DNA of 64,000 nucleotides from Cerioporus squamosus (taxonomy: Eukaryota; Basidiomycota; Agaricomycetes; Polyporales; Polyporaceae), in NCBI GenBank assembly GCA_022592435.1, contig JABYQS010000097.1, forward strand, positions 92,342 to 156,341, written 5' to 3'. Made by a program: the position numbers and the translations under genes. The notes below the pieces were generated by a model. It made no database searches, was not told where the DNA came from, and worked only from the letters and a program-made list of their open reading frames with translations. Positions within the stretch are counted from its first letter, which is position 1. Every line of letters begins with the position of its first letter. Shown here one piece after another: positions 34,113 to 44,139 of this stretch.

Positions 34113-36376
34113 AGCGAATGAGAATCTGGTGGAAAGCAGACGGAGTTGCACATAAATTGGACTCGACGTCTATCTTGTCTTCTCTTCACTGCAGTCGTTT
34201 GCAAGTAGTTAGCGCATCGTCATATGTTGTCTTTGCTATCAAGCGAAAGGTTATTAATTTCAAGTGTAGACTGGTGTGAGAATCAGTGAGATGCGTCCCG
34301 CACTTTCTACCTACCAGCGCAAGCGCCCATCGATCATCCTGGAGTCGGCGGTCTTTGCTTGGAGTTCTATCACTACGACTATCGTACGCGTAAGTTGAAG
34401 TAGCTCTCTGCTCCTTGATCAATTCCATGCTGACTCTCCACGATCGTGTCGCGTTATAGCCCCAATGGCTACTTAGTCCTCTGCGCTGTGAGTTTGAAGG
34501 TTAAGCTTGTTCTCGCTCTCAACTCCTAATACCAATGACGTGGCAGTCAGAAGGTCAGCAAGCAAACCTACGCATTGTGCAGCATAGAAGCTAATCTGTC
34601 GGGATCTTCTACTACGCGCAGTTTCGGATCCAATCTGCGAGATTACTACCGTATAGAATGTGAGTGAATGTGCTATAGCTACAACTGGTGGAATATATAC
34701 AAATCCAGACGAACATCCGACATCCAAAGCGTCCAGAAGTGTCCTCGATCATCCGCCAGTGCATTCTAGAGAGGAAATGCAGGCGACAGCAAGTCCTTCT
34801 TGGCCATCATCCACTTGCCCTTTGCGAGGGACACCTCGTTCATAGTCCATACAACCTGTCCGGCTTCCTTGCTCTTGTCCACCTTCCAGTGCCTCACGAG
34901 GGAGCCGCGCTTGAGGCAAAGTTGCTTCAACGCCTTCGGGCGGGCTGTCGCGGTCATCTTCCGCTTGATGCTCGTGGCCAGTCGGGTCAAATCGAGCTCA
35001 TCTAGGCATCCTGCGGCATCTCCATTGCCGTTACTATAGTTCAGGTCAACAACGAGCCATGTGTCGCAGCTGAACTCATCGAGGATTCGCAAGATGCATG
35101 TCTGCGCATCGTGGAAGATCAGAATCAGGCACTGGCGACCTCGAGCTGACTTCCTCGCCACTAACCTTCAAGGCCATGAGTTGCATGTCCCTCTGGACTA
35201 TTATATGGAGGGTGATTCCTTTGATTCGCGCCATGGCGTAGGCGCATGCAGTTTCGGTGACACGGCCGGTGCGTCTCTGCAGGCGGAAACTGCACAGATC
35301 AAAGGACGAACACTGAACCTAAAGGTTGCGAGTGGGCTAGTTGATTCCCAAATTGAAAGGCAGACGAGACACGATGTCGAAGGGTTCGCGAAGTCGAAGA
35401 GCTCGACTTGAGGGGTGTGGGAGATGGTGGGAGTAGGTAGAGAGCAAATCGAAAAGGAGAGGAAGGGTATGGTCGAAACGTTCGACGATGGTGCGATCGA
35501 AAGGGGGGGGACTCAAAGACTCTGCGACGAGTAGGGGAACTGAAATTGAAGGAGAAGGGGGAGAGACTGAGGAGGGACAGACCACTCTGGGCCAACTGGG
35601 AGACTTGGGTCCTTCTTGAACGACTTGGGGCCACTCTGGACCAACAAACAAACAAACAAACAAACACTTCTTGGGCTGAGACTCGAACCCTTCTTGGGTG
35701 ACTTGCTGGCAGTCGACTTTCGACGCGAAACCGAATCTTTCGGTGAAACTTGAAACCTCTCTGGGCTTGACTTCTTGACACGACTCTGGCGTAGAACGAA
35801 CGACTGAGAGCCTCAAACTCGATGTTCAAAACTTGAGCTCTGAGAGGGAGAGGGGGAAAGTCCACTTCTTTTTAGACGCCTACTCGAACGAAAACTACAA
35901 GCCCAAAGCGCTGACCGAACCGGGACCGAAAGGTAACCGAAACCGAACCTGAAAGTCCGAACTGAAAGTCACCTGACACAGCTGAGGATGACTCAGACTG
36001 CACAGTCATGGTTGATCAGAGATGACCTCAAACTGCAGCTCGAAGAGTGGTGTGCTAAGGTAAGAACAAAACTGAAACCAAAACCGAAATGAAAGTGAGA
36101 GACCACAAAGGAGTGTCAAGGTAGCCAGGATGCAGGGCAACAGTAAAGGGCAGAGGGGGATCAGACTATGAAGGGGTCGGTCGAAGACTACCTCGAACTG
36201 TAGTCCGAAGAGTGGAGAGCTATGGATAATGGGCGAAATGAAATCGAAGCCAAGAGGCAGTGTGGGATCGAAAGCGAACATCAAGGGAACAAGTATACAA
36301 AGGAATGTCCATGGCAGTATGGCAGGATAAGAGCTGGGGTGATAGGTGGAGACAGTAGTAATCGAAAGGGAGATCG
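34113..36376. other. Gene-poor flank of the transposon nest
   Basis: The first 650 bases show nothing. A possible truncated ORF follows (see 34766-35161). From about 35400 to 36370 the plus strand is purine-rich, with a CAAA microsatellite at 35643-35664 and two diverged direct copies of a segment (about 36010-36120 and 36185-36290, sharing CGAAGAGTGG). This looks like decayed repeat DNA. Confidence 0.4.
34766..35161 (-). pseudogene. Possible truncated gene fragment of unknown function
   Basis: A 131-codon minus-strand frame with plausible protein texture: CLILIFHDAQTCILRILDEF, DTWLVVDLNYSNGNGD, then RLATSIKRKMTATARPKALK and HWKVDKSKEAGQVVW. I do not recognise the family. There is no clear start, no flanking exon and no promoter-like sequence, and repeat DNA begins right upstream. 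A gene fragment cut by old insertions is one reading. A chance frame is another. Confidence 0.25.
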
Positions 36377-36731
36377 TGTTGAACTTACTGTGGACTATGG
36401 ACATTAGTTGCGCATTAGGCGCTATGGGCACAGCCTCTTATGATTAGATCTTAGGCTATGCTTCTTCCTTTCCTTTTAGGGTACGTTGTACGAAACCATG
36501 TGGTTACCTGGCTTCTCTTTGTTTCCAGTCCATTCCAGTGCGTTCTGCAACGCTCCGGACCTTTCTAGTTCTTTCTAGATATCTCTGGGCTGTACTAGAC
36601 ATGCCCTTGTGACCTCATATTTGTCGTATCTTCGTCATCCTTCATCATTGTCTGAGTCATCCCTACTCGTTCTGACTCAGACAGCATTATGCTCTCCTTT
36701 CTGTCGCTTACTCATGCTACTCCAGACACAG

Positions 36732-36738
36732 TATATAA
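36732..36738 (+). promoter_or_regulatory. TATA box in LTR A
   Basis: TATATAA, 28-34 bases before the putative start at 36766. The same sequence is present in the 3' LTR. Confidence 0.75.
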
Positions 36739-36765
36739 GGAGGGACTCTTGGGCTTTGTCTCCTC

Positions 36766-36939
36766 AGTCTTTTGCTCTACTGACTGAGGAGTAAGTACTC
36801 GTCTACCTATGCTTACTTATGCTTTACTTACAAGTACTTTGTAGCTCGTGTTGTCCACTCGTCTGCTAGGTACTTGTGTCTATGCTATTAGTCTTTTGCT
36901 CTACTGACTGAGGACTCGTGTTGTCCACTCGTCTGCTAG
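36766..36939 (+). repeat. Tandem unspliced and spliced leader copies in LTR A
   Basis: Segment a (36766-36790), an intron-like segment GTAAGT...TTTGTAG (36791-36844, 54 nt), segment b (36845-36869), a 20-nt linker starting GTACTT (36870-36889), then a again (36890-36914) fused directly to b (36915-36939). The second a-b junction is exactly the splice product of the first. The repeat starts at the predicted transcription start. The identical arrangement is in the 3' LTR (+11478). Confidence 0.85.
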
Positions 36940-36976
36940 TCGTTGCGACTTGCCTTCACAGGTTCAGACTTCATCA

Positions 36977-36992
36977 GGTAATGAGCCCTGCG
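36977..36992 (+). other. Primer-binding site of element A
   Basis: GGTAATGAGCCCTG directly after the LTR contains ATGAGCCC, complementary to the anticodon stem-loop of initiator tRNA-Met. This is the half-tRNA primer type known from Drosophila copia. Confidence 0.65.
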
Positions 36993-38158
36993 CTCTGACC
37001 GTTGCTAGTCGTCATTCTGCGCGCACCCTTTCTTCGACAACTCCTGCCCGTGCATTCCTCCACTAACTCCCTAGATCTTGACTGTGCCCGCCGACACTGC
37101 TACCAGGGGGACATTTCTGCGCTCGTGACGCAGCCCTGAGTGCTTTTATTAGCTAGTCATCGTATCTACTGTTGTACATCCTTTGGCGCTCTCGAGGCGT
37201 ACAGGATTTCAGGCATCCCTCAGCCAGGCCGTGCACTTGCATCCGCCAGCTGTTGTATCCGGGGTGGTTAGCACCTTAGGACCGGAGGACAACCGTTCGG
37301 ACCCTCCTTATGATACCACTTTTCAGTATGATACGTACCTAGTTCTTTCTGGGCACAGTTGGCAACTTCTACCCTCGGCATTGGCATACTCGGCTTGCTG
37401 GTGTTTGAGGTTCACCTGAACAGGTGTCCATCTCTCGTTGCCATCACATGTGGCTATCTTCAAATCATTGCGCTTCCTGAACCTTTCGCATCGACACGGT
37501 GGATTCTGACTCAGACGTCTACGACTGCAGTCATCTCTACCAGCGGTATCACACCAGACAACAACGTGACCTCTTCTGGTCCGAAGAAGATCGGGAGTAC
37601 TTCCACTGCGATCGACAACCTTGTCCAAATCGCTTTGTAGAAGTTGTCAAACCAGACAATGCTCCTGAACATCGTCTTCTGGTTGAACCAGTTGAAGGAC
37701 AGCACTGTAGACCTATCACTCCAGTCTCAGTCGACTCGTCTGAAGAAGACAGTCATCCTCCATCACCACAACTCCCTCCTGCTCAATCTCCTGTTCTACC
37801 AGTCGAAGAAGTTCTTCCATCTCCTGAAGTTCTTCCTGTCACTCTCCCATCTCCGTCTCCAGATTCTATTCCTCTCCCTGCACCTTCAGACACTCCCTAT
37901 CCTACACCAATCCCATCCGCTCCACCAACTCCTGTCGTAACACTTCCTGCACTACCACCTCTTCTCGATAACACACCAGAACCGACTGACTACTCATATC
38001 TCTTTGCGATGTCGGAAGCCGGTCTCGAGAAGACCCTGCCTCAACTCAGAGGTCAGGAAGGATACAAGGAGTGGGCTCGTCAGATGAAGAGTTATCTGAT
38101 GATGATTGATGCTTGGGATGTCGTTAGTGGGAGTGTTGCATGTCCTACTCCAGCTACT

Positions 38159-38775
38159 GATGGCAGTAGTGCTGCAGGGTCGGGTCGGGTCAGGTTATTG
38201 GCCATCCAGAGCCATGACCCGACCTACGACTGGACATGACCGGTCCCTCAGTCTTATGACTGGACTGGAAGTAGTACAGCGGTACGACTTGACCTAACTG
38301 CAGTCAAGTTGCAGTTTTGACCGGTCAAAACTGATGATCAGTTATAACCAGTTAAGACCAGTCATAACTATCCAAGAAAGTTGGAGGAGTCGTGGGCAAG
38401 AGGTGATCAGCCTCATACAAGTCTAAGATACTTTCTAAATGATCATCTTGATGACTTAAAATCCAAAGGGCTATACAATATATGTGCTCTTACCTGGTAT
38501 AGCTTGGTTGGGACTGATTCTAACTGGTTATGACCGGTCATTACCAGTCAAAGGCACCTATAACCAGGTCATTGGTAGGGCAAAAATGACTGGTCATGAC
38601 TGGTCATCATCAGTCGTGTCCAGTCATAGATATTGGCTCAAAAATCATGACCACGACCTGACTGGCGACCTGACTGCTACCTTTGTGGTTATGGTCCAGT
38701 CATTTTTGCTCAGGTCGGGTCAGGTTCCAGTCATTTTCCGGTCATGGGACCCGACCCTGCAGCACTAGATGGCAG
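38159..38775. repeat. 8-bp target-site duplication flanking the DNA element
   Basis: GATGGCAG at 38159-38166 and again at 38768-38775. Removing one copy plus the element restores the Gag frame of element A (TDGRNAEEVKAWG). Confidence 0.92.
38167..38767. mobile_element. Non-autonomous hAT-like DNA transposon (MITE), 601 bp
   Basis: Exact 20-bp terminal inverted repeats beginning TAGTGCTGCAGGGTCGG (38167-38186 and 38748-38767) and an 8-bp target duplication. The 8-bp size is typical of hAT and also of Zisupton/KDZ elements. No transposase frame. The interior is filled with short palindromic motifs of the type TGACCGGTCA and TGACTGGTCA, including a perfect 22-bp palindrome at 38312-38333. These resemble the subterminal transposase-binding repeats of hAT elements. 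It must be mobilised in trans. Confidence 0.9.
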
Positions 38776-39004
38776 AAATGCCGAAGAAGTGAAGGCCTGG
38801 GGAAAGACGGACAATCGGGCGCAAGGTATCCTCATGTACAAGACTAGTGCTGAGGTGTCCAAGTGCTTCGAAGGAAAGAAGACCACTAAGGAGATCTGGG
38901 ACGCCTTGAAGGCTACGTACGAGAAGTCGGACAACGGGTACTCCTTCTCCCGATTCACACATCTTCTCAACTACCCTCGGTTCGACGAGAGCAAGTCAAT
39001 CGTC

Positions 39005-39343
39005 TGTTGAAAGTGGACTAATAGCACTATAAGTACACCGGACATAGTATTTACTTACTTCTCACTTACCCTCACTCTTTACTTACTTGCTTATCCCAAG
39101 CTTACTCTTACGTAATCCTTGCGGACTTACCTCTCGAGTTTTTCGTCTTCCTTCCTCAGCTGTTCACCACTACGTGCACAGACTGAGGTAAGGATCTTTC
39201 CTACAAGTTCCAGACGACTTAGGCTAACGTACATACAGTTGTTCCCTGCGTCGTCTAGGTAAAATACATTCTAGCTGTTCACCACTACGTGCACAGACTG
39301 AGTTGTTCCCTGCGTCGTCTAGACTGCCGCCCCTATCACAACA
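39005..39343 (+). repeat. 5' LTR of element B (long form, 339 bp)
   Basis: Contains segment a (39158-39187), a 51-nt intron-like segment GTAAGG...CTAAC...ACAG (39188-39238), segment b (39239-39258), a 14-nt linker beginning GTAAAA (39259-39272), then a (39273-39302) fused to b (39303-39322) and U5 (39323-39343). This is the same architecture as LTR A with unrelated sequence. Confidence 0.93.
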
Positions 39344-39361
39344 GGTTATGAGCCCTGCGTG
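39344..39361 (+). other. Primer-binding site of element B
   Basis: GGTTATGAGCCCTGCG immediately follows the LTR. GGTTATGAGCCC is complementary to the anticodon arm of initiator tRNA-Met, indicating half-tRNA priming. Confidence 0.75.
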
Positions 39362-39427
39362 AACGCTCTAACCGCAGTCACTCAGTCTACTTAATTCTAC
39401 CTCTCGCACGCCGCACGACATCTCCAC

Positions 39428-42400
39428 ATGGGACTAGGCACCGATTCGAGTCAGAGCGCGCAGGCTTCCGAGGCGATGGCTACTACAGCTTCGTCCACAG
39501 CCACCCCCGCTTCGCAGTCGGCTATTACAGCTACTGCACGCACGGGATCAAGCCGTCTCCACGACATCCAGTTCCTCAAGAACGATGGATCGAACTTCAC
39601 CACATGGAAGTTCCGAATCTCCCGCGTCCTGATGACGCGCGGACTGTGGAAGATTGTCTCAGGCACCGAGCAGCCCCCGGACGGGACTGCCGATCCCTCC
39701 GGCTACGAGAATTGGCTCGTTCGAGACGCCGATGCAGTCACGCAAATCACGCTGACTCTCGAGGACGAGCCGCTCAACGGCGTCATGCATCTCAGATCGT
39801 CGAAGGAGGTCTGGGACAAGCTGGTTGCGACGTACGAGGGGCAGGGGAAGCAGACTATAGCTTCACTCATCGGTGAGCTTTTCCGTGGCACCCTCTCCGA
39901 CGAGTCCGCACTCCGTCCGCAACTCGACGCGATGCTACACAAGAAGTTCCTACTCGCCTCGCTCGGGCAGGCGCTCGACGACTCGCTCATCGCAATCACC
40001 ATGGTCATCTCGCTCCCGCCATCATACTCGACGCTCCGCACGATCCTCATGTCATCGGACGCAACGCTCACGACTGACAAAGTCATTTCGTCCGTCGTCG
40101 AGCACGAGAAGATGCTGGACAACCAGGTGAAGCACACCGCGCTCCTCGCGCGCACAGCGCCAAAGGGCGCGCACTCTCAGAAGTCCGACAAGAAGCACAA
40201 GTCGGACAAGCCGAAGTGCGCGCACTGCAAGAAGCTCGGGCACAAGCGCGACGAGTGTTGCAAGCTCAAAGCGGAACTTGAGGCGAAGCAGAAAACGGAC
40301 GCGAGCAGCGCGAACAAGTTGGGCGACCTCAGCGCAAAGGTCGCGACAATCCGCACGACCGAGCCGGACGTGCTCCGCTGTTTCGTGGCGGACGCACTCG
40401 AGGCTGGCCAAGACCGACTCTCGTCTCGCTGGATCGTCGACTCCGGCGCGTCGTCTCACATGTCCTCGCAGCGCGCGCGGTTCGCATCCTTCCGCGAGCT
40501 CAAGGAGCCGACGCGCGTCTGGCTCGGAGATGATCGTCACATCTTCGCGGTCGGCGTAGGATCCATGCATCTCGATCTGGACGACAGTCCTGCGCCGGTC
40601 CTCGTCACTCGCGTGTTCTATGTCCCGGAGCTGCACGGGAATTTACTCTCGGTCTCCCGCCTCGCGTCCAGTGGACTCAGCGTCCGTTTCGTCAAGGACG
40701 GCTGTCACATCGTGGACGACAAGGCCGACGATGTAGTTGGCACTGCATCCCTCAAGGAGGGCTTGTACATCCTGAATGGCACGGCAGGAACTCCCGAGCA
40801 CGCGCACATTGCGTCTCTCGTCCCAGAGTCGGTCTCCAGGAACTGCGACCCCGGTCCTACCCCCGAACGGCTCACTGCTTTTGTCGCCAACCACTCCAAG
40901 GCGTCACTCAGCACGTGGCACAACCGTCTCGCTCATCTGAGCGTAGATGCGGTCCTCCGCATGGTGCGTAGCGGAATGGTGGAGGGCATGTCTATCATAG
41001 GCGCGTCCAAGCCACCTCCGAAGCCATGTGCGACGTGCCTCGCTGGAAAGCAGACTCGGGATCCGATCCCAAAGGAGACCAGCTCGTCCGCTCCTCGCCC
41101 GAACTATCGCATCAGCTCCGACCTGATGGAGGCTGACACGCGCACTCCATTCGGCGAGAAATACCTCGACACGTACGTCGATCAGCACTCGCGGCACATC
41201 ACCGGGTACCCTCTCAAGGCGAAGTCAGACCAGCCCGCGCAACTCGATGCGCACCTCAACCGTGTCGAGGTCCTCGTCGGCGAGCCTGTCAACTACCTCC
41301 GCTCGGATGGCGGAGGCGAGTACGACAACAAAGACGTCAAGGCTATCTGTGCGGAGCGTGGCATCCACCACGAGATGACCAACCCGGACACGCCGCAGGA
41401 GAATGGGATCGCCGAACGGGCGAACAGGACCATCAAGGAGATGGCTCTCTGCATGCTCGAGTCTTCCGGATTGCCGAAGACTTACTGGGGCGAGGCTGCA
41501 AAATACGCGATCCACATTCTCAACCGGACGCCAACGCGAGCTCTCGACGGCGACATCACCCCGCACGAGGCCTACACTGGAGTCAAGCCTTCCGTCGCTC
41601 ACATCCGCCCGTTCGGCTGCAAAGCCTTCGTCCATGTCCCGGACAAGAAGCGGACCAAATTCGATCCCAAGTCCCTCGAATGTGTCCTCCTCGGGTACTG
41701 CGACCACAAGCGTGCGTACCGCCTTCTACACCGACCCACCGGCAGGATCATCGAGTCCCGCGACGTCGTCTTCGACGAAGGCGACCCTGATGGTGTCCCG
41801 ACCCGCATCGTCGTCAACACTGAGCCAGTGTTCGACTCCACCACCGCGGACTCTCCATCAACTGCTCCTCGGTACGTCGAAGTCGAGCTCCCAGATGCTC
41901 CACCTCCGCGTCGTAACCGCGTCACTGTGGAAGAAGTTCCTGATGTCGACGCACCTCGCCGCCCTCTGTCTCCTGCGCGGGATGTTCCAGACATCCCACC
42001 GCCCGCTCCCGCTCCTGCTCCTCCGGTTCCTGGTCCTGCGCCAGCTCCACAGCTGCGACGCTCGACCCGGGCTTCTAAGCCGGTCGAGCCCTTCGTACTC
42101 TCGCGCTACGATCGGCCTAGGCGCAAGGCTGCTGTCGCTGGAGGGGGGGAATCTAAGGCCGAGGAACAGGAGGACGAGGACGATGGACAGGATGATGGAG
42201 ACGAGGACGATGTCGAGGACCTCCTCACTGGAGTGGGCGATGAACACGCGCACAAGGCGGCCACCAGCGGCGATGAACCCAAGACCTACGAAGAAGCCAT
42301 GGCTCGCCCCGACGCCGAGCAATGGAAGGCCGCATGCGCGGAGGAGCTTTACGCGTTCGCTAAGGCTGAACTCTTCGACGAAGTCGAGCGGCCGCGCAAC

Positions 42401-43831
42401 CGCAAGGTCGTAGACTGCAAATGGGTATTCAAAATCAAGCGGGGCCCCGACGGCGAAATCCTACGCTACAAGGCCCGTCTTGTCGCGAAGGGATTCACTC
42501 AAGTCGAAGGCATCGACTACTCCGAAACGTTCGCTCCCGTCACGAAGTTCGCAAGTATCCGGGCCCTCCTTGCCATTGCAGCGAAGCACGACCTCGAGGT
42601 CCATCAGATGGACGTCACCTTGGCGTTCCTTAACGGTGACCTCGAGGAGGAGATCTACATGGAACCTCCACCGGGCTTCCGCAAGGACAAGATGACCGTC
42701 TGGAAGCTGTGGAAGTCACTCTACGGCTTGAAGCAGGCGAGTCGCGAGTGGTACAAGAAACTTCGCGATCTCTTCGGCGACGTCGGGTACACGCGAAATG
42801 AGGCCGACCATGGCGTATTCTTCAAGCGGATCAACAGCGAGCTTGTCATCGTGGCAGTCTACGTTGACGACATGCTCATCTTCGCGAAGGATCCGGCCAC
42901 AGTTGAGCGCGTCAAGGCCGAACTCGGAGTGCCTTACGAAGTCAAAGACCTCGGCGAGGCTCACTGGATCCTCGGAATGGAGGTCACCCGCGACCGCGCG
43001 CGTCGCACCATCACGCTCTCCCAGCGGAAGTACGTCGAGGACATCCTCGAGTCCATGGGAATGAGCAACTGCCGTCCCGTCTCGATGCCGATGGCAGCTA
43101 ACCAAAAGCTCGTCAAGCTCAGCACACCGGAGGTTGACGTGCACGCGTACCAGAGCGGGCTCGGCTCACTCATGTACGTCATGCTCGGGACGCGTCCTGA
43201 CCTCGGTTTTGCAGTGGGCGCGCTCAGCAAGCACGCCTCTTGCCCTGGAGAGGACCACTGGAACGCTCTCAAACACATATACCGGTATCTGCGAGGCACG
43301 ACGGACCGCGCACTCGTCTTCAATGGTGGCTCATCCTGTCCTGAGAGCGGGGCATTGGTCGGCTTCGTCGACGCTGACTGGGCTAGCGATGTGAATGATC
43401 GTCGCTCCATCTCGGGGTACGTCTTCACTCTCGCCGGTGCCGCGATCAGCTGGCAGTCGAAGAAGCAGACCTCGGTGGCGCAGTCCAGCACGGAGGCGGA
43501 GTACGTCGCTCTTGCGTCTGCCGCGAAGGAGGCCCTCTGGCTCAGGACCTTCCTCTCGACAATGTTTGGCACGACGTTCGATGCTCCTGGAGGCTCGGGC
43601 ACTCTGCTCCTTGTGGACAACCAGTCGGCCATGGCGCTGGCGAAGAACTCGACGTTCCATGAACGCACGAAGCACATCGCCATCCGCCACCACTTCATTC
43701 GGGACGAGATCGAGCAGAAGACCATCCGCGCCGAGTACATCCCGACTGGAGACCAGGTTGCCGATGCCCTGACGAAGGCGTTGCCTCGGGAGAAGCATGA
43801 GAAGTTCGCTCTCGGCATGGGCTTGCATTAA
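39428..43831 (+). CDS. Gag-Pol polyprotein of copia element B (1467 aa, intact)
   Basis: One frame without stops encodes the whole copia polyprotein. Gag (WKFRISRVLMTRGLW, about residue 60) leads to a zinc knuckle CAHCKKLGHKRDEC near 259. The aspartic protease WIVDSGASSHM lies near 335. The integrase has its His/Cys zinc region (WHNRLAHLS...CATCLAGK, 497-545) and a D,D,E core, with the second Asp in LRSDGGGEYD and Glu in QENGIAERANRT. Reverse transcriptase runs from about 975, with MDVTLAFLNGDLEEEIYMEPP and the catalytic YVDDMLIF. RNase H follows with DADWASDVNDRRS and STEAEYVALA. All key residues seen are present, so autonomous activity is plausible. Gag and Pol share one frame, as in many fungal copia elements. 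Confidence 0.96.
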   Translation: MGLGTDSSQSAQASEAMATTASSTATPASQSAITATARTGSSRLHDIQFLKNDGSNFTTWKFRISRVLMTRGLWKIVSGTEQPPDGTADPSGYENWLVRDADAVTQITLTLEDEPLNGVMHLRSSKEVWDKLVATYEGQGKQTIASLIGELFRGTLSDESALRPQLDAMLHKKFLLASLGQALDDSLIAITMVISLPPSYSTLRTILMSSDATLTTDKVISSVVEHEKMLDNQVKHTALLARTAPKGAHSQKSDKKHKSDKPKCAHCKKLGHKRDECCKLKAELEAKQKTDASSANKLGDLSAKVATIRTTEPDVLRCFVADALEAGQDRLSSRWIVDSGASSHMSSQRARFASFRELKEPTRVWLGDDRHIFAVGVGSMHLDLDDSPAPVLVTRVFYVPELHGNLLSVSRLASSGLSVRFVKDGCHIVDDKADDVVGTASLKEGLYILNGTAGTPEHAHIASLVPESVSRNCDPGPTPERLTAFVANHSKASLSTWHNRLAHLSVDAVLRMVRSGMVEGMSIIGASKPPPKPCATCLAGKQTRDPIPKETSSSAPRPNYRISSDLMEADTRTPFGEKYLDTYVDQHSRHITGYPLKAKSDQPAQLDAHLNRVEVLVGEPVNYLRSDGGGEYDNKDVKAICAERGIHHEMTNPDTPQENGIAERANRTIKEMALCMLESSGLPKTYWGEAAKYAIHILNRTPTRALDGDITPHEAYTGVKPSVAHIRPFGCKAFVHVPDKKRTKFDPKSLECVLLGYCDHKRAYRLLHRPTGRIIESRDVVFDEGDPDGVPTRIVVNTEPVFDSTTADSPSTAPRYVEVELPDAPPPRRNRVTVEEVPDVDAPRRPLSPARDVPDIPPPAPAPAPPVPGPAPAPQLRRSTRASKPVEPFVLSRYDRPRRKAAVAGGGESKAEEQEDEDDGQDDGDEDDVEDLLTGVGDEHAHKAATSGDEPKTYEEAMARPDAEQWKAACAEELYAFAKAELFDEVERPRNRKVVDCKWVFKIKRGPDGEILRYKARLVAKGFTQVEGIDYSETFAPVTKFASIRALLAIAAKHDLEVHQMDVTLAFLNGDLEEEIYMEPPPGFRKDKMTVWKLWKSLYGLKQASREWYKKLRDLFGDVGYTRNEADHGVFFKRINSELVIVAVYVDDMLIFAKDPATVERVKAELGVPYEVKDLGEAHWILGMEVTRDRARRTITLSQRKYVEDILESMGMSNCRPVSMPMAANQKLVKLSTPEVDVHAYQSGLGSLMYVMLGTRPDLGFAVGALSKHASCPGEDHWNALKHIYRYLRGTTDRALVFNGGSSCPESGALVGFVDADWASDVNDRRSISGYVFTLAGAAISWQSKKQTSVAQSSTEAEYVALASAAKEALWLRTFLSTMFGTTFDAPGGSGTLLLVDNQSAMALAKNSTFHERTKHIAIRHHFIRDEIEQKTIRAEYIPTGDQVADALTKALPREKHEKFALGMGLH

Positions 43832-43915
43832 TGGACATTCTACTATACATTGGACTCGTACGTTTCTCGTTTCGTTACCAGTAGCGTAGTAGTACCATGA
43901 TCCGTTGAGTGGGCG

Positions 43916-44139
43916 TGTTGAAAGTGGACTAATAGCACTATAAGTACACCGGACATAGTATTTACTTACTTCTCACTTACCCTCACTCTTTACTTACTTG
44001 CTTATCCCAAGCTTACTCTTACGTAATCCTTGCGGACTTACCTCTCGAGTTTTTCGTCTTCCTTCCTCAGCTGTTCACCACTACGTGCACAGACTGAGTT
44101 GTTCCCTGCGTCGTCTAGACTGCCGCCCCTATCACAACA
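43916..44139 (+). repeat. 3' LTR of element B (short form, 224 bp)
   Basis: Identical by eye to the 5' LTR except that it has a single, already joined a-b unit (44069-44098 and 44099-44118). The 115-bp difference equals one unspliced unit plus linker. Confidence 0.93.

Larger units (their letters stand above)
36377..36976 (+). repeat. 5' LTR of copia element A
   Basis: 600 bp, TG...CA termini. TATATAA at 36732-36738, and an initiator-like CTCAGTC about 30 bases further places the transcript start at A36766. The R/U5 part contains the tandem unspliced and spliced copies described separately. Confidence 0.95.
39005..44139 (+). mobile_element. Ty1/copia LTR retrotransposon B, structurally intact
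   Basis: Inserted in the gag of element A. The target duplication TCGTC is at 39000-39004 and 44140-44144, and the A reading frame continues across it (ESKSIV to DQVQTF). LTR ends are TGTTG...CAACA. The shared parts of the two LTRs are identical by eye, so the insertion is recent. A purine-rich tract (GAGTGGGCG) precedes the 3' LTR. Confidence 0.96.

Noticed and set aside
38190..38240. Continuation of the copia A gag frame into ...RVRLLAIQSHDPTYDWT
   Set aside because: These codons lie inside the 601-bp DNA element. Removing it restores the true Gag sequence.
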